Assembly (NCBI RefSeq): GCF_016722785.1 | Contig: NZ_JAEQNE010000003.1 | Span: 309,001-373,000 of the forward strand | Source: Ramlibacter monticola | GTDB lineage: Bacteria > Pseudomonadota > Gammaproteobacteria > Burkholderiales > Burkholderiaceae_C | Reading direction: 5' to 3' | Length of the DNA stretch: 64,000 nt | Shown here: piece after piece, positions 24,798-32,705 of the stretch | How positions within the stretch are numbered: the stretch's first letter is position 1 | How the letters are laid out: every line of letters starts with the position of its first letter | Notes under the pieces: generated by a model | The model's input: only the letters and a program-made list of their open reading frames with translations | What the model was told of the DNA's origin: nothing | Databases searched by the model: none | Program-made: the position numbers and the translations under genes

Positions 24798-25697
24798 TTG
24801 GGAAAGTACTTGCAGGACAAGGTGGCGATCGTCACCGGAGCAGGCATCGGGTTGGGACGCGCGCACGCGCTGGAACTCGCCCGGCATGGCGCGCGCGTCG
24901 TCGTCAACGACCTGCGGGGTGACGCCGACGGCGCGCCGGCGCGTGCGGTGGTGGACGAGATCCTGCGCGAGGGCGGCGAGGCAATGCTCGATGGCGCCGA
25001 CGTGCGCGACGCGGCGGCGGTGCAGGCCATGGTCGACCGCGCCGTGGACACCTGGGGGCGCGTGGACATCCTCGTCAACAATGCCGGCATCCTGCGCGAC
25101 AAGTCGTTCGCGAAGATGTCGCTCGACGACTTCCGGCTGGTGCTGGACGTGCACCTGATGGGGGCTGTCCATTGCACCATGGCCGTGTGGGACGGCATGC
25201 GCGCGCGCAACCATGGCCGCATCGTGATGACGACGTCGTCCTCGGGCCTCTACGGCAACTTCGGCCAGGCGAACTACGCAGCGGCCAAGATGGCCCTGGT
25301 GGGCCTGATGCAGACGCTGGCGCTGGAAGGACTCAAGTACGACATCCGCGTCAACTGCCTGGCCCCCAGCGCCGCCACCGGCATGACCGAAGGCATCCTG
25401 CCCGCACAGGCCATGGCGGGCCTGGCACCGGAGAAGGTGAGCCCGGGACTGGTCGCGCTGGTGGGAGACGAGGCGCCCACGCGCATGATCCTGCTCGCCG
25501 GTGCGGGCAGCTTCGAATCGGCGCACGTGACCATGACGCAGGGCGTGTTCGTCGGCGGCGCCGAAGATGCCGCGGCCCGCGTGCGCGCGCGCCTCGACGA
25601 GATCCGCGCCCGCACGGGCGAGGTCGTGCCCGGCTCCGGCTGGGAGCAGTACCAGCTGGAGCTCGCGAAAGCCGGGCTGGTGGCTGACGCCACCTGA
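24798..25697 (+). CDS. Short-chain dehydrogenase, multifunctional-enzyme (3R-hydroxyacyl-CoA dehydrogenase) type
   Basis: 299 residues from a TTG start at 24798, supported by GGAGGA 7 bases upstream and by the start of homology (GKYLQDKVAIVTGAG). Motifs: TGAGIGLGRAHALELARHGA, ARVVVNDLRGD, NNAGILRDKSFAKMS, TTSSSGLYGNFGQANYAAAK. This pattern matches the dehydrogenase domain of peroxisomal MFE-2 and bacterial relatives. About 80 residues after the core (SAHVTMTQGVFVGGAE onward) extend it. Last gene of the operon; convergent with atoA across a strong hairpin. Probably oxidises a 3-hydroxyacyl-CoA. Confidence 0.85.
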   Translation: MGKYLQDKVAIVTGAGIGLGRAHALELARHGARVVVNDLRGDADGAPARAVVDEILREGGEAMLDGADVRDAAAVQAMVDRAVDTWGRVDILVNNAGILRDKSFAKMSLDDFRLVLDVHLMGAVHCTMAVWDGMRARNHGRIVMTTSSSGLYGNFGQANYAAAKMALVGLMQTLALEGLKYDIRVNCLAPSAATGMTEGILPAQAMAGLAPEKVSPGLVALVGDEAPTRMILLAGAGSFESAHVTMTQGVFVGGAEDAAARVRARLDEIRARTGEVVPGSGWEQYQLELAKAGLVADAT

Positions 25698-25709
25698 GCG
25701 GACCTGCGT

Positions 25710-25742
25710 GGCCCGGCTCGCGCGACTGGCGCGCGCCGGGCC
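25710..25742. terminator. Stem-loop between convergent genes
   Basis: GGCCCGGC (25710-25717) pairs with GCCGGGCC (25735-25742), and the inner bases CGCGCG also pair with a bulge. It lies between the stops of the SDR (25697) and atoA (25748), so it can serve both strands. No T-run follows. Confidence 0.5.
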
Positions 25743-25747
25743 CTGGA

Positions 25748-26398
25748 TCAGCCGCCGAAGTGCGGCACGTCCCCCATCACGATCAGGCGGGTGCCGGTGG
25801 CGGCCTGCACCTGCTCCGCGGTGACGCCCGGGGCCAGTTCCTGCAGCACCATGCCGTCGGACGTGGGCTTGAGCACGGCCAGCTCCGTCACGACGAGGTC
25901 CACGCAACGCACCGAGGTCAGCGGCAGCGTGCACTGGTCCACGATCTTGAACTCGCCCTTCGCGGTGTGGGTCATCGCCACGATCACGCGGCGCGCACCC
26001 GTGACGAGATCCATCGCGCCGCCCATTCCGGGGACCATCCGGCCGGGCACCATCCAGTTGGCCAGCCGACCGTTGCGATCCACCTGCAGGCCGCCCAGCA
26101 CCGTCACGTCGAGGTGGCCGCCCCGGATCAGGCCGAAGGAGAAGGTGCTGTCGAAGGTGGCCGCGCCCGGCAGCGCGCCGATCGGGCGTCCGCCGGCGTC
26201 GGTGAGGTCGTCATCCTCGAGGCCGTGCTCCGGCATCGACTGCATGCCGATGATGCCGTTCTCGCTCTGGAAGAAGATCTGGGCATCGCGGGAAACGAGG
26301 CCGGCCACCAGCGTCGGCAGGCCGATCCCGAGGTTCACGAGGGTGCCGGGGCGCAGTTCCCTGGCCACGCGCGAGGCGATGAGAAGCTTGTCATCCAT
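25748..26398 (-). CDS. atoA: Acetoacetate/butyrate CoA-transferase, beta subunit (AtoA-like)
   Basis: 216 residues, same length as E. coli AtoA as I recall it. It has VNLGIGLPTLVAGLV, the catalytic Glu46 in FFQSENGIIG, SFGLIRGGHLDVTVLGGLQV, NWMVPGRMVPGMGGAMDLV and CTLPLTSVRCVDLVVTELAV. It overlaps atoD by 8 bases. The pair transfers CoA from acetyl-CoA or succinyl-CoA to acetoacetate. The convergent operon contains a BKACE enzyme that releases acetoacetate, so the pairing makes metabolic sense. PcaJ- or ScoB-type specificity cannot be excluded by eye. Confidence 0.86.
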   Translation of the reverse strand: MDDKLLIASRVARELRPGTLVNLGIGLPTLVAGLVSRDAQIFFQSENGIIGMQSMPEHGLEDDDLTDAGGRPIGALPGAATFDSTFSFGLIRGGHLDVTVLGGLQVDRNGRLANWMVPGRMVPGMGGAMDLVTGARRVIVAMTHTAKGEFKIVDQCTLPLTSVRCVDLVVTELAVLKPTSDGMVLQELAPGVTAEQVQAATGTRLIVMGDVPHFGG

Positions 26399-27053
26399 GG
26401 GCGGACTCCTTCGCGATGATGTGCGTCACGATGACGGAGGGCGTCATCACGTCGTCCGGCGGAATCACGCCCACCGGCACGATTTCCTGGGCCTCGGCGA
26501 GCACCACGTCGGCGGCCATCGCGATCAGGGGGTTGAAGTTGCGCGCCGTGAGCGCGTACGTGAGGTTTCCGATGTGGTCCGCCTGGCGTGCGTTGACCAG
26601 CGCGAAGTCCGCGCGCAGCGGCAGTTCGAGGAGGAAGACCTTGCCGTCGATCTCGATGGTGCGCTTGCCTTGCGCCACCAGCGTCCCCACGCCCGTGGGC
26701 GTGACCACGGCGCCCAGGCCCCAGCCGCCGGCACGCACGCGTTCGGCCAGGGTGCCCTGCGGAACCAGTTCGGCTTCGAGCCTGCCCGCGATCAGCTGCG
26801 CCTGCGTTTCGGGATTGGTCCCGATGTGGCTCACGATCACCTTGCGCACCAGGTGCGCGTCGATGAGCTTGCCGATGCCCACGCCCGGACGGGCCGTGTC
26901 GTTGGCGATGATGGTGAGATCACGCTTGCCCTGGCGCGCCAGTTCGCCGATGAGGCGGTGTGGCGAGCCGACACCCATGAACCCGCCGATCATGATCACG
27001 GCGCCGTCCGGGATCGCGGCGACCGCCTCGGCGACTCGAATGCTTTTCGTCAA
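26391..27053 (-). CDS. atoD: Acetoacetate/butyrate CoA-transferase, alpha subunit (AtoD-like)
   Basis: 220 residues from a TTG start at 27053, supported by GAGGGGG 8 bases upstream and by the expected AtoD length. Seen: GAVIMIGGFMGVGSPHRLI, DLTIIANDTARPGVGIGKLI, VIVSHIGTNPETQ, LVPQGTLAERVRAGG, LGNLTY-like IGNLTYALTARNFNPLIAMA. These closely follow E. coli AtoD. The alpha subunit contributes the CoA-binding GG loop. About 220 bases upstream (27054-27274) are non-coding and hold its promoter region. Confidence 0.86.
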   Translation of the reverse strand: MTKSIRVAEAVAAIPDGAVIMIGGFMGVGSPHRLIGELARQGKRDLTIIANDTARPGVGIGKLIDAHLVRKVIVSHIGTNPETQAQLIAGRLEAELVPQGTLAERVRAGGWGLGAVVTPTGVGTLVAQGKRTIEIDGKVFLLELPLRADFALVNARQADHIGNLTYALTARNFNPLIAMAADVVLAEAQEIVPVGVIPPDDVMTPSVIVTHIIAKESAHG

Positions 27054-27274
27054 GATCTGTTCCCCCTCTTGCGAGCCGGCGCGTCCCTGCGGCGCGATGC
27101 ATGCAGGGCTCCGTGCGCGGCATCGATCCACCTCGAGTCTGCGCAAAGCGGCAGACTTGCTACTGACCTGCGACAACACGGGCGCACCTCGGCGTGAGGG
27201 CGGGCAGTCAGGGGACCTGCCGTGTGGTGCGCCTGCCACTCCTGCGCAGGAAGCTCAGCATTCGAACGGCAGGA

Positions 27275-27919
27275 TCATCCGTGCCACTTCGATGCATGGA
27301 TCACCGCGCACATGTCCACCCGACGGAAATGCGGGTCCTTGCAGGCGAGGAAGTCGTCATTGAAGGTGCCGAAGGTGCTGTCCGGGCGGTGCTTCATGCC
27401 CTGGTAGAACGCATCGATGATGCTGCTCTTGAAGTTCGGCTCCCGCGGGAACGCGGCGAGCACCGCCTGGCGTTCGGCTTCGGTGTACTGGTCGTAACCG
27501 CGCCCGGCGACGTCCATCCCTGCGCCGGCCTGGACCAGCGCGATCTCCGGGCGCATGAACTGCGGAATGCCAGGCGTCGTGTGAAGCGCCACGGCGTTCC
27601 ACACCGTCTCGATGTCCGATTCGGAAATGCCGTGGCTGCGCAGGAAGTCCCGCGCCGCGTTCGCGCCATCCACCTCGAAGCGAAGGTGACTGCTCTCGTA
27701 GCGAGGGGTAAGCCCGATGTCGTGGAACATGGACGCCGCGTAGAGCAGTTCGGGGTCGTACTTCAGTTCCGTGCGACGGCCGGCGAGGCAGCCCCAGCAA
27801 TAGCAGCGAAGCGAATGGTGATAGAGCAGCTCGCTCTCGGTGTCGCGCACCAGCTGCGTGACCTCGCGCGCGAGCTGGCTGTCCGGGAGGCGGATGCCGG
27901 AGACTTCCTTGGGGGTCAT
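27275..27919 (-). CDS. HD-domain phosphohydrolase-like protein (cyanamide-hydratase-like)
   Basis: 214 residues from ATG 27919 (AGGG upstream). The HD motif pattern is present: LLYHHSLRCYCWG (first His), AASMFHDIGLT (His-Asp) and VALHTTPGIP. The arrangement HSxR ... MFHDIGL is typical of the cyanamide-hydratase-like HD branch, which is often found with hydrolases of small N-compounds. It lies 34 bases behind pnbA and is probably co-transcribed with pnbB and pnbA. A role in handling hydroxylamino or ammonium-releasing intermediates is conceivable but not shown. Confidence 0.8.
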   Translation of the reverse strand: MTPKEVSGIRLPDSQLAREVTQLVRDTESELLYHHSLRCYCWGCLAGRRTELKYDPELLYAASMFHDIGLTPRYESSHLRFEVDGANAARDFLRSHGISESDIETVWNAVALHTTPGIPQFMRPEIALVQAGAGMDVAGRGYDQYTEAERQAVLAAFPREPNFKSSIIDAFYQGMKHRPDSTFGTFNDDFLACKDPHFRRVDMCAVIHASKWHG

Positions 27920-27953
27920 GATTATTTCCCTGTGAGTGGGACGGCGGTGAATG

Positions 27954-28679
27954 TCACGGCACGGAGGGCGCTTCGGGAAAGCCGACGATCCGCGCGAAGT
28001 CACTCACACGCTCGCGCGGCATCGCAGGCTGGTTCACCGGAGCCTCCGGATCGCCATAGCCTAGGGACATGGCAAGGACGGTCACCTCGTCGGGCTGGAA
28101 CTGCAGGTACTCCGCGATCACGGAATGAAAAGGGGCGAACGAGACCTGAGGACACGTGTCGAGGCCCCGCGCTTTCGCGGCAATCATGACGTTCTGCACG
28201 AACATGCCCAGGTCGATCCAGCTGTGCGGCTTCAGCCGGCGGTCGATAGCGAAGATGAGGCCCACTGGCGCACCGAAGAAGTGGAGATTGCGCTCGGATT
28301 GACGCGCGCGCGCAGCGGTGTCGGCCCGGTCGATCTCCAGGGACGCGTAGTAGCGCGCGCCGAAGTCCTGCAACCGCGCGCGAAACACGTCGGGCAGCGG
28401 ATCGGGGAAATGTGCCGGGGCCGGCATGGTCCCCGCCCGTGAGGCCGCCAGCAGCGCGTCACCGAGTTCATCCTTCACCCGTCCCGCGACGACGTAAACG
28501 CGCCAAGGCTGGATGTTCGCGCCACTCGGCGCCGTCGAGGCGTCCGCCAGGATGGCCTCCACCAACTTGCGATCCACTGCCTGCTGCTTGAATGCACGCA
28601 CCGCGTGACGCGAGCGCATGACGGTGGAGACGCACTGGGCGATGGCCTGCTGGGCCCAATCACGCACGGAATTGTCCAT
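27954..28679 (-). CDS. pnbA: Nitroreductase, probable 4-nitrobenzoate reductase
   Basis: 241 residues, FMN-dependent nitroreductase family: MRSRHAVRAFKQQAVDR, DASTAPSGANIQPWRVYVV, the DLGMFVQNVMIAAKARGL helix and the late VTVLAMSLGYGDPEAP. These are the FMN-binding regions. It follows the hydroxylaminobenzoate lyase by 3 bases with AGGAG upstream of ATG 28679. The pair matches the PnbA-PnbB pathway of Pseudomonas and related bacteria, in which 4-nitrobenzoate is reduced to 4-hydroxylaminobenzoate. Assignment to PnbA rests mainly on that context. Confidence 0.8.
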   Translation of the reverse strand: MDNSVRDWAQQAIAQCVSTVMRSRHAVRAFKQQAVDRKLVEAILADASTAPSGANIQPWRVYVVAGRVKDELGDALLAASRAGTMPAPAHFPDPLPDVFRARLQDFGARYYASLEIDRADTAARARQSERNLHFFGAPVGLIFAIDRRLKPHSWIDLGMFVQNVMIAAKARGLDTCPQVSFAPFHSVIAEYLQFQPDEVTVLAMSLGYGDPEAPVNQPAMPRERVSDFARIVGFPEAPSVP

Positions 28680-28682
28680 CGT

Positions 28683-29231
28683 CTACTCCTGTGGCGCAGC
28701 GTGATAACTGATCCGCCCCGAGGGCAGGTAGAACAGCGCGATCACGGCGCCGCCCTTTGCTTCCGGGTAGTGGTGGCTGCCAGGGGCAGGCGCGGTCCAC
28801 CCTCCGTAGCACCATCCGCTCGGGCCGTTCAAGGCGGCTCCGGGGGTGACCGGAACGACCAGGTTGAATTCGCCATACGGATGGCCGTGGTATTGCCCAC
28901 GGAGGCGATGGTCCGCATGGCCCTGGTGGTTGCCGTTGCTGTCCATGTACACCGCGGTGATGCTGAAGTGCAGGGTGCGCTCCGACGGTTCCGCAATGCG
29001 GCTGCGCCGATAGGTGGGGCCATCGATCTCGAGGTTGGCTGCCCAGCCGTCCTGCACTCCCATTTTCACCAGGCCCGCGAGAGTTCGGTAGAGCTCACTG
29101 GTGGGGCCGTAGTTTTCGTTGAGCCAGCGCTCGACCTCTGTGCCTGTCGTCATGTTCTTCACTTCCTCGAGGAAGGGAATCGAGCGCTCGATCAGCGCCT
29201 CGCGTGCATGGATTGCGATCTCGGTGGTCAT
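28683..29231 (-). CDS. pnbB: 4-hydroxylaminobenzoate lyase (DUF4863 family)
   Basis: 182 residues from ATG 29231. The family converts 4-hydroxylaminobenzoate to protocatechuate and ammonium. It shows stretches I associate with PnbB: LIERSIPFLEEVKNMTTGT, EVERWLNENYGPTSELY, GWAANLEIDGPTYRRSRI, QYHGHPYGEFNLVVP, GSHHYPEAKGGAVIALFYLP and GRISYHA. The cupin-like His pairs (HGHP, HHYP) may bind metal. An upstream in-frame start at 29264 is possible, but the homology begins at the chosen Met. It is the first gene of the pnbB-pnbA-HD unit, divergent from a LysR gene. Confidence 0.85.
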   Translation of the reverse strand: MTTEIAIHAREALIERSIPFLEEVKNMTTGTEVERWLNENYGPTSELYRTLAGLVKMGVQDGWAANLEIDGPTYRRSRIAEPSERTLHFSITAVYMDSNGNHQGHADHRLRGQYHGHPYGEFNLVVPVTPGAALNGPSGWCYGGWTAPAPGSHHYPEAKGGAVIALFYLPSGRISYHAAPQE

Positions 29232-29344
29232 GTTCTGCGCTCCAGCGGTGTTTGCTGGAGGCAATCATGGTCGACGGGCCGTATGAAGGGAACTGATGCT
29301 TTTGCACGCCCATAATGCATGGCGTTCATTGCAGGAGAGCGAAC

Positions 29345-30325
29345 ATGAGTATCGGGCGCACGGACCTCAACCTGCTCAAGGTCTTCGACGCCGTCTACGA
29401 GGAGCGCAACCTGGTCCTCGCGGGCAAGCGGCTCAATCTCACGCAGTCGGCGGTGAGCCACGCCCTCGGCAGGCTCCGGGAGTTGGTGGGCGACGAGCTC
29501 TTCATGCGAACCGGCAAGGGCATGGTGCCGACCGGGCGAGCCGCGGCCATGGCGCCGGCGCTGCGCGACTCCCTGCGCCGCATCGAGGCAACGCTGGGCG
29601 GCGAGCGGTTCGCGCCGGAGCAGTCGACCCGTCGTTTCGTGATCGCCGCCAACGATCACCTCACCGCGGTCCTCATTGCGCCGCTCTCGCGCGAGCTGCA
29701 GCAGGCCGCCCCCGGCGTCGACCTGGTGATCCGGCCGTCCACGCGGCTCGACCTGGCCGAGCAGATCGACCTCGGGCGGATCGACCTGGCGATCGGAATC
29801 TTCGCGCAAGTGCCCTCGCGGCTGAATTCGCGCACGCTGATGTCCCAGGGAGAAGCGATCCTGATGCGACGCGGGCACCCCGCGGCGCGCCGCAAGCTCT
29901 CGGTGCGCGACATGGCGAAGTACCCATTGCTGACGGTCTCCGTCGGCGGCCAGGAAGAGGGCGCGGTCAGCGGCTTCATCCTGGAGCGTGGGCTGGCCCG
30001 GCAATCGGAGATGTTCGATCGGCAGGCGCTGGAAGAGGCGCTCCAGAGAGAACAGGAAAGGCCGCGCGGGCGCATCACTGTGCCGCATTCGCTGGCGATA
30101 CCGGAACTGCTGCGCGAAACCGACATGCTGTCGATCGTGCCCGCCTCACTCGCAGTGGCGCTCGTCAAGAGCAGTGATCTTCTGCGACGCGAGCCGCCCT
30201 ACCGGGCCGAGAAGTCCACGATTCGCGCAGTCTGGCATCGCAGGGACGAGCACGACGTGGGCCACTCCTGGTTGCGCGAGATGGTGGCCAAGAAGGCGCG
30301 AGCGGCGCAGGAAGCGCTTGGGTAG
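29345..30325 (+). CDS. pnbR: LysR-family regulator, probable regulator of the pnb genes
   Basis: 326 residues from ATG 29345 with CAGGAGAGCGAAC upstream. Helix-turn-helix at residues about 5-63: DLNLLKVFDAVYEERNLVLAG, RLNLTQSAVSHALGRLRE, ELFMRTGKGMVPT. This is the NodD/NahR-like branch, common for aromatic-acid regulators. It is divergent from pnbB across 113 bases containing CATAATGCATGG, suited to co-regulation. The symbol follows the pnbR-pnbA-pnbB arrangement known in Pseudomonas; direct homology to PnbR is inferred. Confidence 0.8.
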   Translation: MSIGRTDLNLLKVFDAVYEERNLVLAGKRLNLTQSAVSHALGRLRELVGDELFMRTGKGMVPTGRAAAMAPALRDSLRRIEATLGGERFAPEQSTRRFVIAANDHLTAVLIAPLSRELQQAAPGVDLVIRPSTRLDLAEQIDLGRIDLAIGIFAQVPSRLNSRTLMSQGEAILMRRGHPAARRKLSVRDMAKYPLLTVSVGGQEEGAVSGFILERGLARQSEMFDRQALEEALQREQERPRGRITVPHSLAIPELLRETDMLSIVPASLAVALVKSSDLLRREPPYRAEKSTIRAVWHRRDEHDVGHSWLREMVAKKARAAQEALG

Positions 30326-30443
30326 CCAGTTCAGCCCGTGAAGTGAATCCGCTGCATCGTGAGCTTGCAAAGACTTCAGTTCTCTTGAGCCGCACGGTCG
30401 ACCATCATTCCGCCACTTCGATCCTTCTTGCTTGAGGTGCGGA

Positions 30444-31427
30444 ATGAACGCAATGAATCGTCGCGCGTTTGGGCGGTTTGCCCTGGCTCTGACGGCGGTG
30501 AGCCGGCTGTCGCCTTCTCTGTCCCAGACTGCTGGCGTCGGGAAGATGCTGGTGGGATACCCCGCCGGAGGCACCCTGGACACGACGGCGCGCCAGCTGG
30601 CGGAGGCGTGGCGCAAACAGGGGCGCATGTACATCGTCGACAACCGCACCGGGGCGGCGGGCCGAATCGCGAACAGTCAGCTCAAACGCGAGCGGCCGGA
30701 CGGCACCGCGCTCCTGTGCACGCATGCGTCCGCTCTCACCATCTACCCGCATGTCTACTCCCGGCTCATGTATGACGCCGGAACGGACCTGCTGCCGGTC
30801 TCGCCGGTGGTTGCGGCAACCTGCGCATTCGCTGTCAGCAATGCCGCCCCTCCCAGCGTCGTGGACGTGAAGTCATACGTCGAGTGGGTGCGGCGTTCTC
30901 CGGGTTCGGCCACCTATGCGTCGCCGGCGGCCGGATCGTTCGCACACTTCCTGGGCTACCAGCTTTCCGATGCTGCAGGCTTGAAGCTGCAGCACATCGG
31001 GTACCGCGGCTCTGCGCCGGCGATGCAGGACCTGATCGGCGGGCAGATTCCGGCCTACCTCGGGTTCGTCGCCGACTTCCTGCCCTACCTGCAGCAGGGA
31101 AAGGTCCGGATCCTGGCTGTCTCCCGGGAGCGCCGTTCGCCGTTCCTGCCGAAGGTACCCACCTTCATCGAGCAGGGCTTTGCCAAGATCCGTGGTGTCG
31201 AGAACTACGGCATCTTTGCGCCTCCAGGCACGCCTGAAGCCACCGTGCAGGCGTTGTACCGGGCGATCGCGGCTGCGAGCAAGGACACCGCGTTGCGTGC
31301 CGCCTTCGAGCAGGCGGGTCTGGAAACGGTGGCACTCGCGCCGGACGAGTACGCCAGGCAGTTGCAGCGCGAACGCGAGGCCTGGGCGCCGATCGTGCGC
31401 GCCTCCGGCTTCCGGTCCGAGGAGTGA
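30444..31427 (+). CDS. Bug-family tripartite tricarboxylate transporter receptor
   Basis: 327 residues from ATG 30444 (GAGG 6 bases upstream). The N-terminus has a twin-arginine-like start (NRRAFGRFALALTAV). Bug landmarks: LVGYPAGGTLDTTARQLAEA, VDNRTGAAGRIANSQLK, YASPAAGSFAHFLGYQL, GYRGSAPAMQDLIGGQI, LAVSRERRSPFLPKVPTF. Follows the LysR gene in the same direction after 118 bases. No TctA/TctB is encoded nearby. By position it may bind nitrobenzoate or a related acid; that is a guess from neighbours. Confidence 0.85.
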   Translation: MNAMNRRAFGRFALALTAVSRLSPSLSQTAGVGKMLVGYPAGGTLDTTARQLAEAWRKQGRMYIVDNRTGAAGRIANSQLKRERPDGTALLCTHASALTIYPHVYSRLMYDAGTDLLPVSPVVAATCAFAVSNAAPPSVVDVKSYVEWVRRSPGSATYASPAAGSFAHFLGYQLSDAAGLKLQHIGYRGSAPAMQDLIGGQIPAYLGFVADFLPYLQQGKVRILAVSRERRSPFLPKVPTFIEQGFAKIRGVENYGIFAPPGTPEATVQALYRAIAAASKDTALRAAFEQAGLETVALAPDEYARQLQREREAWAPIVRASGFRSEE

Positions 31428-31429
31428 TT

Positions 31430-31596
31430 GTGTTCGGTGTCGTGGACTATCCACCGGGAGCCGCCTCGCCCTCTCACCTGCACGCCAGGTCGGCATTCCT
31501 CCGGCGAAGCCCGTGGCGGTGTTCGTCGTGGACACCGGCGACACCCCACTGACCGCACCCGCACCCGATCCCGAAACAAAGGAGAAAAGGCGATGA
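31430..31596 (+). pseudogene. Degenerate cupin-domain gene remnant
   Basis: Two pieces of a cupin protein are readable in different frames. From GTG 31430 the frame gives VVDYPPGAASPSHLHA, the first cupin strand with its HxH metal motif. From about 31507 another frame gives VAVFVVDTGDTPLTAPAP, typical of the C-terminal end of small cupins, and stops at 31594-31596 with an ATGA overlap into the AhpD-like gene. The middle (roughly 40-50 residues) and frame continuity are missing, so an internal deletion is likely. The old overlap suggests it was once an operon partner of the next gene. Confidence 0.55.
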
Positions 31597-32048
31597 GCCA
31601 ACGCCTCGACTACAACCAGCTCGCCCCGGCCGGCATGAAGGCGCTCGGCACCGTGTACGGCTACGTCGCGCAGAGCACCTTGCCATCCGTCCTGGTGGAC
31701 CTCGTCTACCTGCGGGTTTCGCAGATCAACAACTGCGCCTACTGCCTCGACATGCATACCCGAGACCTGCTGAAGAAGGGCGTTCCGGTCGAGAAACTGA
31801 CGATGCTGCAGGCCTGGCGCGAGGCCGGCGACCTGTTCGATGTGCGTGAGCAGGCGGCCCTGGCGTGGGCGGAGTCCGTGACTCGCGTGGCCGATACCGC
31901 GGTGCCCGACGCCGACTTCGACGCGGCGCGAGACGTGTTCGAGGAGCGCGAACTGGTGGACCTCACCCTCGCCATCGGCCTGATGAACAGCTATAACCGC
32001 ATGGCGATCAGCTTCCGCAGCACGCCCGAAGGCGTGAAAGCGAAATAG
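31593..32048 (+). CDS. AhpD-like carboxymuconolactone decarboxylase family protein
   Basis: 151 residues from ATG 31593 with AAGGAG upstream. All-helical AhpD fold: the CxxC redox pair in NNCAYCLDMHTRDL (about residues 48-51) with the proton-relay His, followed by EREQ-like VREQAALAWAESVTRV and LTLAIGLMNSYNRMAI. Such proteins are thiol peroxidase-like or general stress proteins. The upstream cupin gene is broken, so it now stands alone. Confidence 0.88.
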   Translation: MSQRLDYNQLAPAGMKALGTVYGYVAQSTLPSVLVDLVYLRVSQINNCAYCLDMHTRDLLKKGVPVEKLTMLQAWREAGDLFDVREQAALAWAESVTRVADTAVPDADFDAARDVFEERELVDLTLAIGLMNSYNRMAISFRSTPEGVKAK

Positions 32049-32109
32049 ACGCGAAGCGCATGGGTGCGCGAGGCGCATCCATGCTCATCGAGCGCCCCTT
32101 GGGGGGACT

Positions 32110-32463
32110 TCACGCCCTCTCATCGAAGATGGGTTGGAACCCTCCGAAGATCATCCGCCTGCCGTCGAACGGCATGTCCATCTCCTTCATCCGAGGGTCG
32201 TCCTTCATCCGCCGGTAAACCTCGTCGCGGACCTCCTTGGATGGATATTCGATCCATGAGAACACGACGGCCTCGTCGTCCTTCGCCTGCACCGAGCGTT
32301 TGAAGTCGGTCAACTTTCCGTCCGGCACATCGTTTCCCCAGCACTCCACATGGCGCGTGGCGCCGAACTCCTTGAACAGTACCCAGGCCTTGGCCGCGGA
32401 CGCGCGATACGCATCCTTGTTGGCGGTCGGAACAGCCAGTACGAATCCATCGACGTAAGCCAC
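32110..32463 (-). CDS. DUF1428 domain protein
   Basis: 117 residues from GTG 32463, supported by AGGAG 7 bases upstream and by the family start (AYVDGFVLAVPTANKDAYR). Also seen: WVLFKEFGATRHVECWGNDV, EAVVFSWIEYPSKEVRDE and the end DGRRMIFGGFQPIFD. The fold is a dimeric alpha-beta ferredoxin-like barrel; function unknown. Monocistronic and convergent with the AhpD-like gene. Confidence 0.9.
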   Translation of the reverse strand: MAYVDGFVLAVPTANKDAYRASAAKAWVLFKEFGATRHVECWGNDVPDGKLTDFKRSVQAKDDEAVVFSWIEYPSKEVRDEVYRRMKDDPRMKEMDMPFDGRRMIFGGFQPIFDERA

Positions 32464-32705
32464 GGCGTTCTCCTGCGATAAGGGAAACCCCATGGTGCAG
32501 AAGTGCACGCGACGCTGTCAACCTCAGGAACGGACCGTGGAGCTCACACCCTGCAGAGGCCTGCTCCCGGGCCAAGAGCAGCAGTCAACTAAAACAGATC
32601 GCACCAGCGCGCTTGGACACACAACTTCTCGCCTGGCTGCGCGAGGAGCCGGCGCCCCGTACGCCGCTACGCCCGCGCCGGTGCCCGCGATAGGGCGACG
32701 AATGA

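Noticed and set aside
32464..32705. Short frames in both directions in this gap
   Set aside because: No ribosome site with homologous-looking product; composition does not resemble coding sequence of the neighbours.
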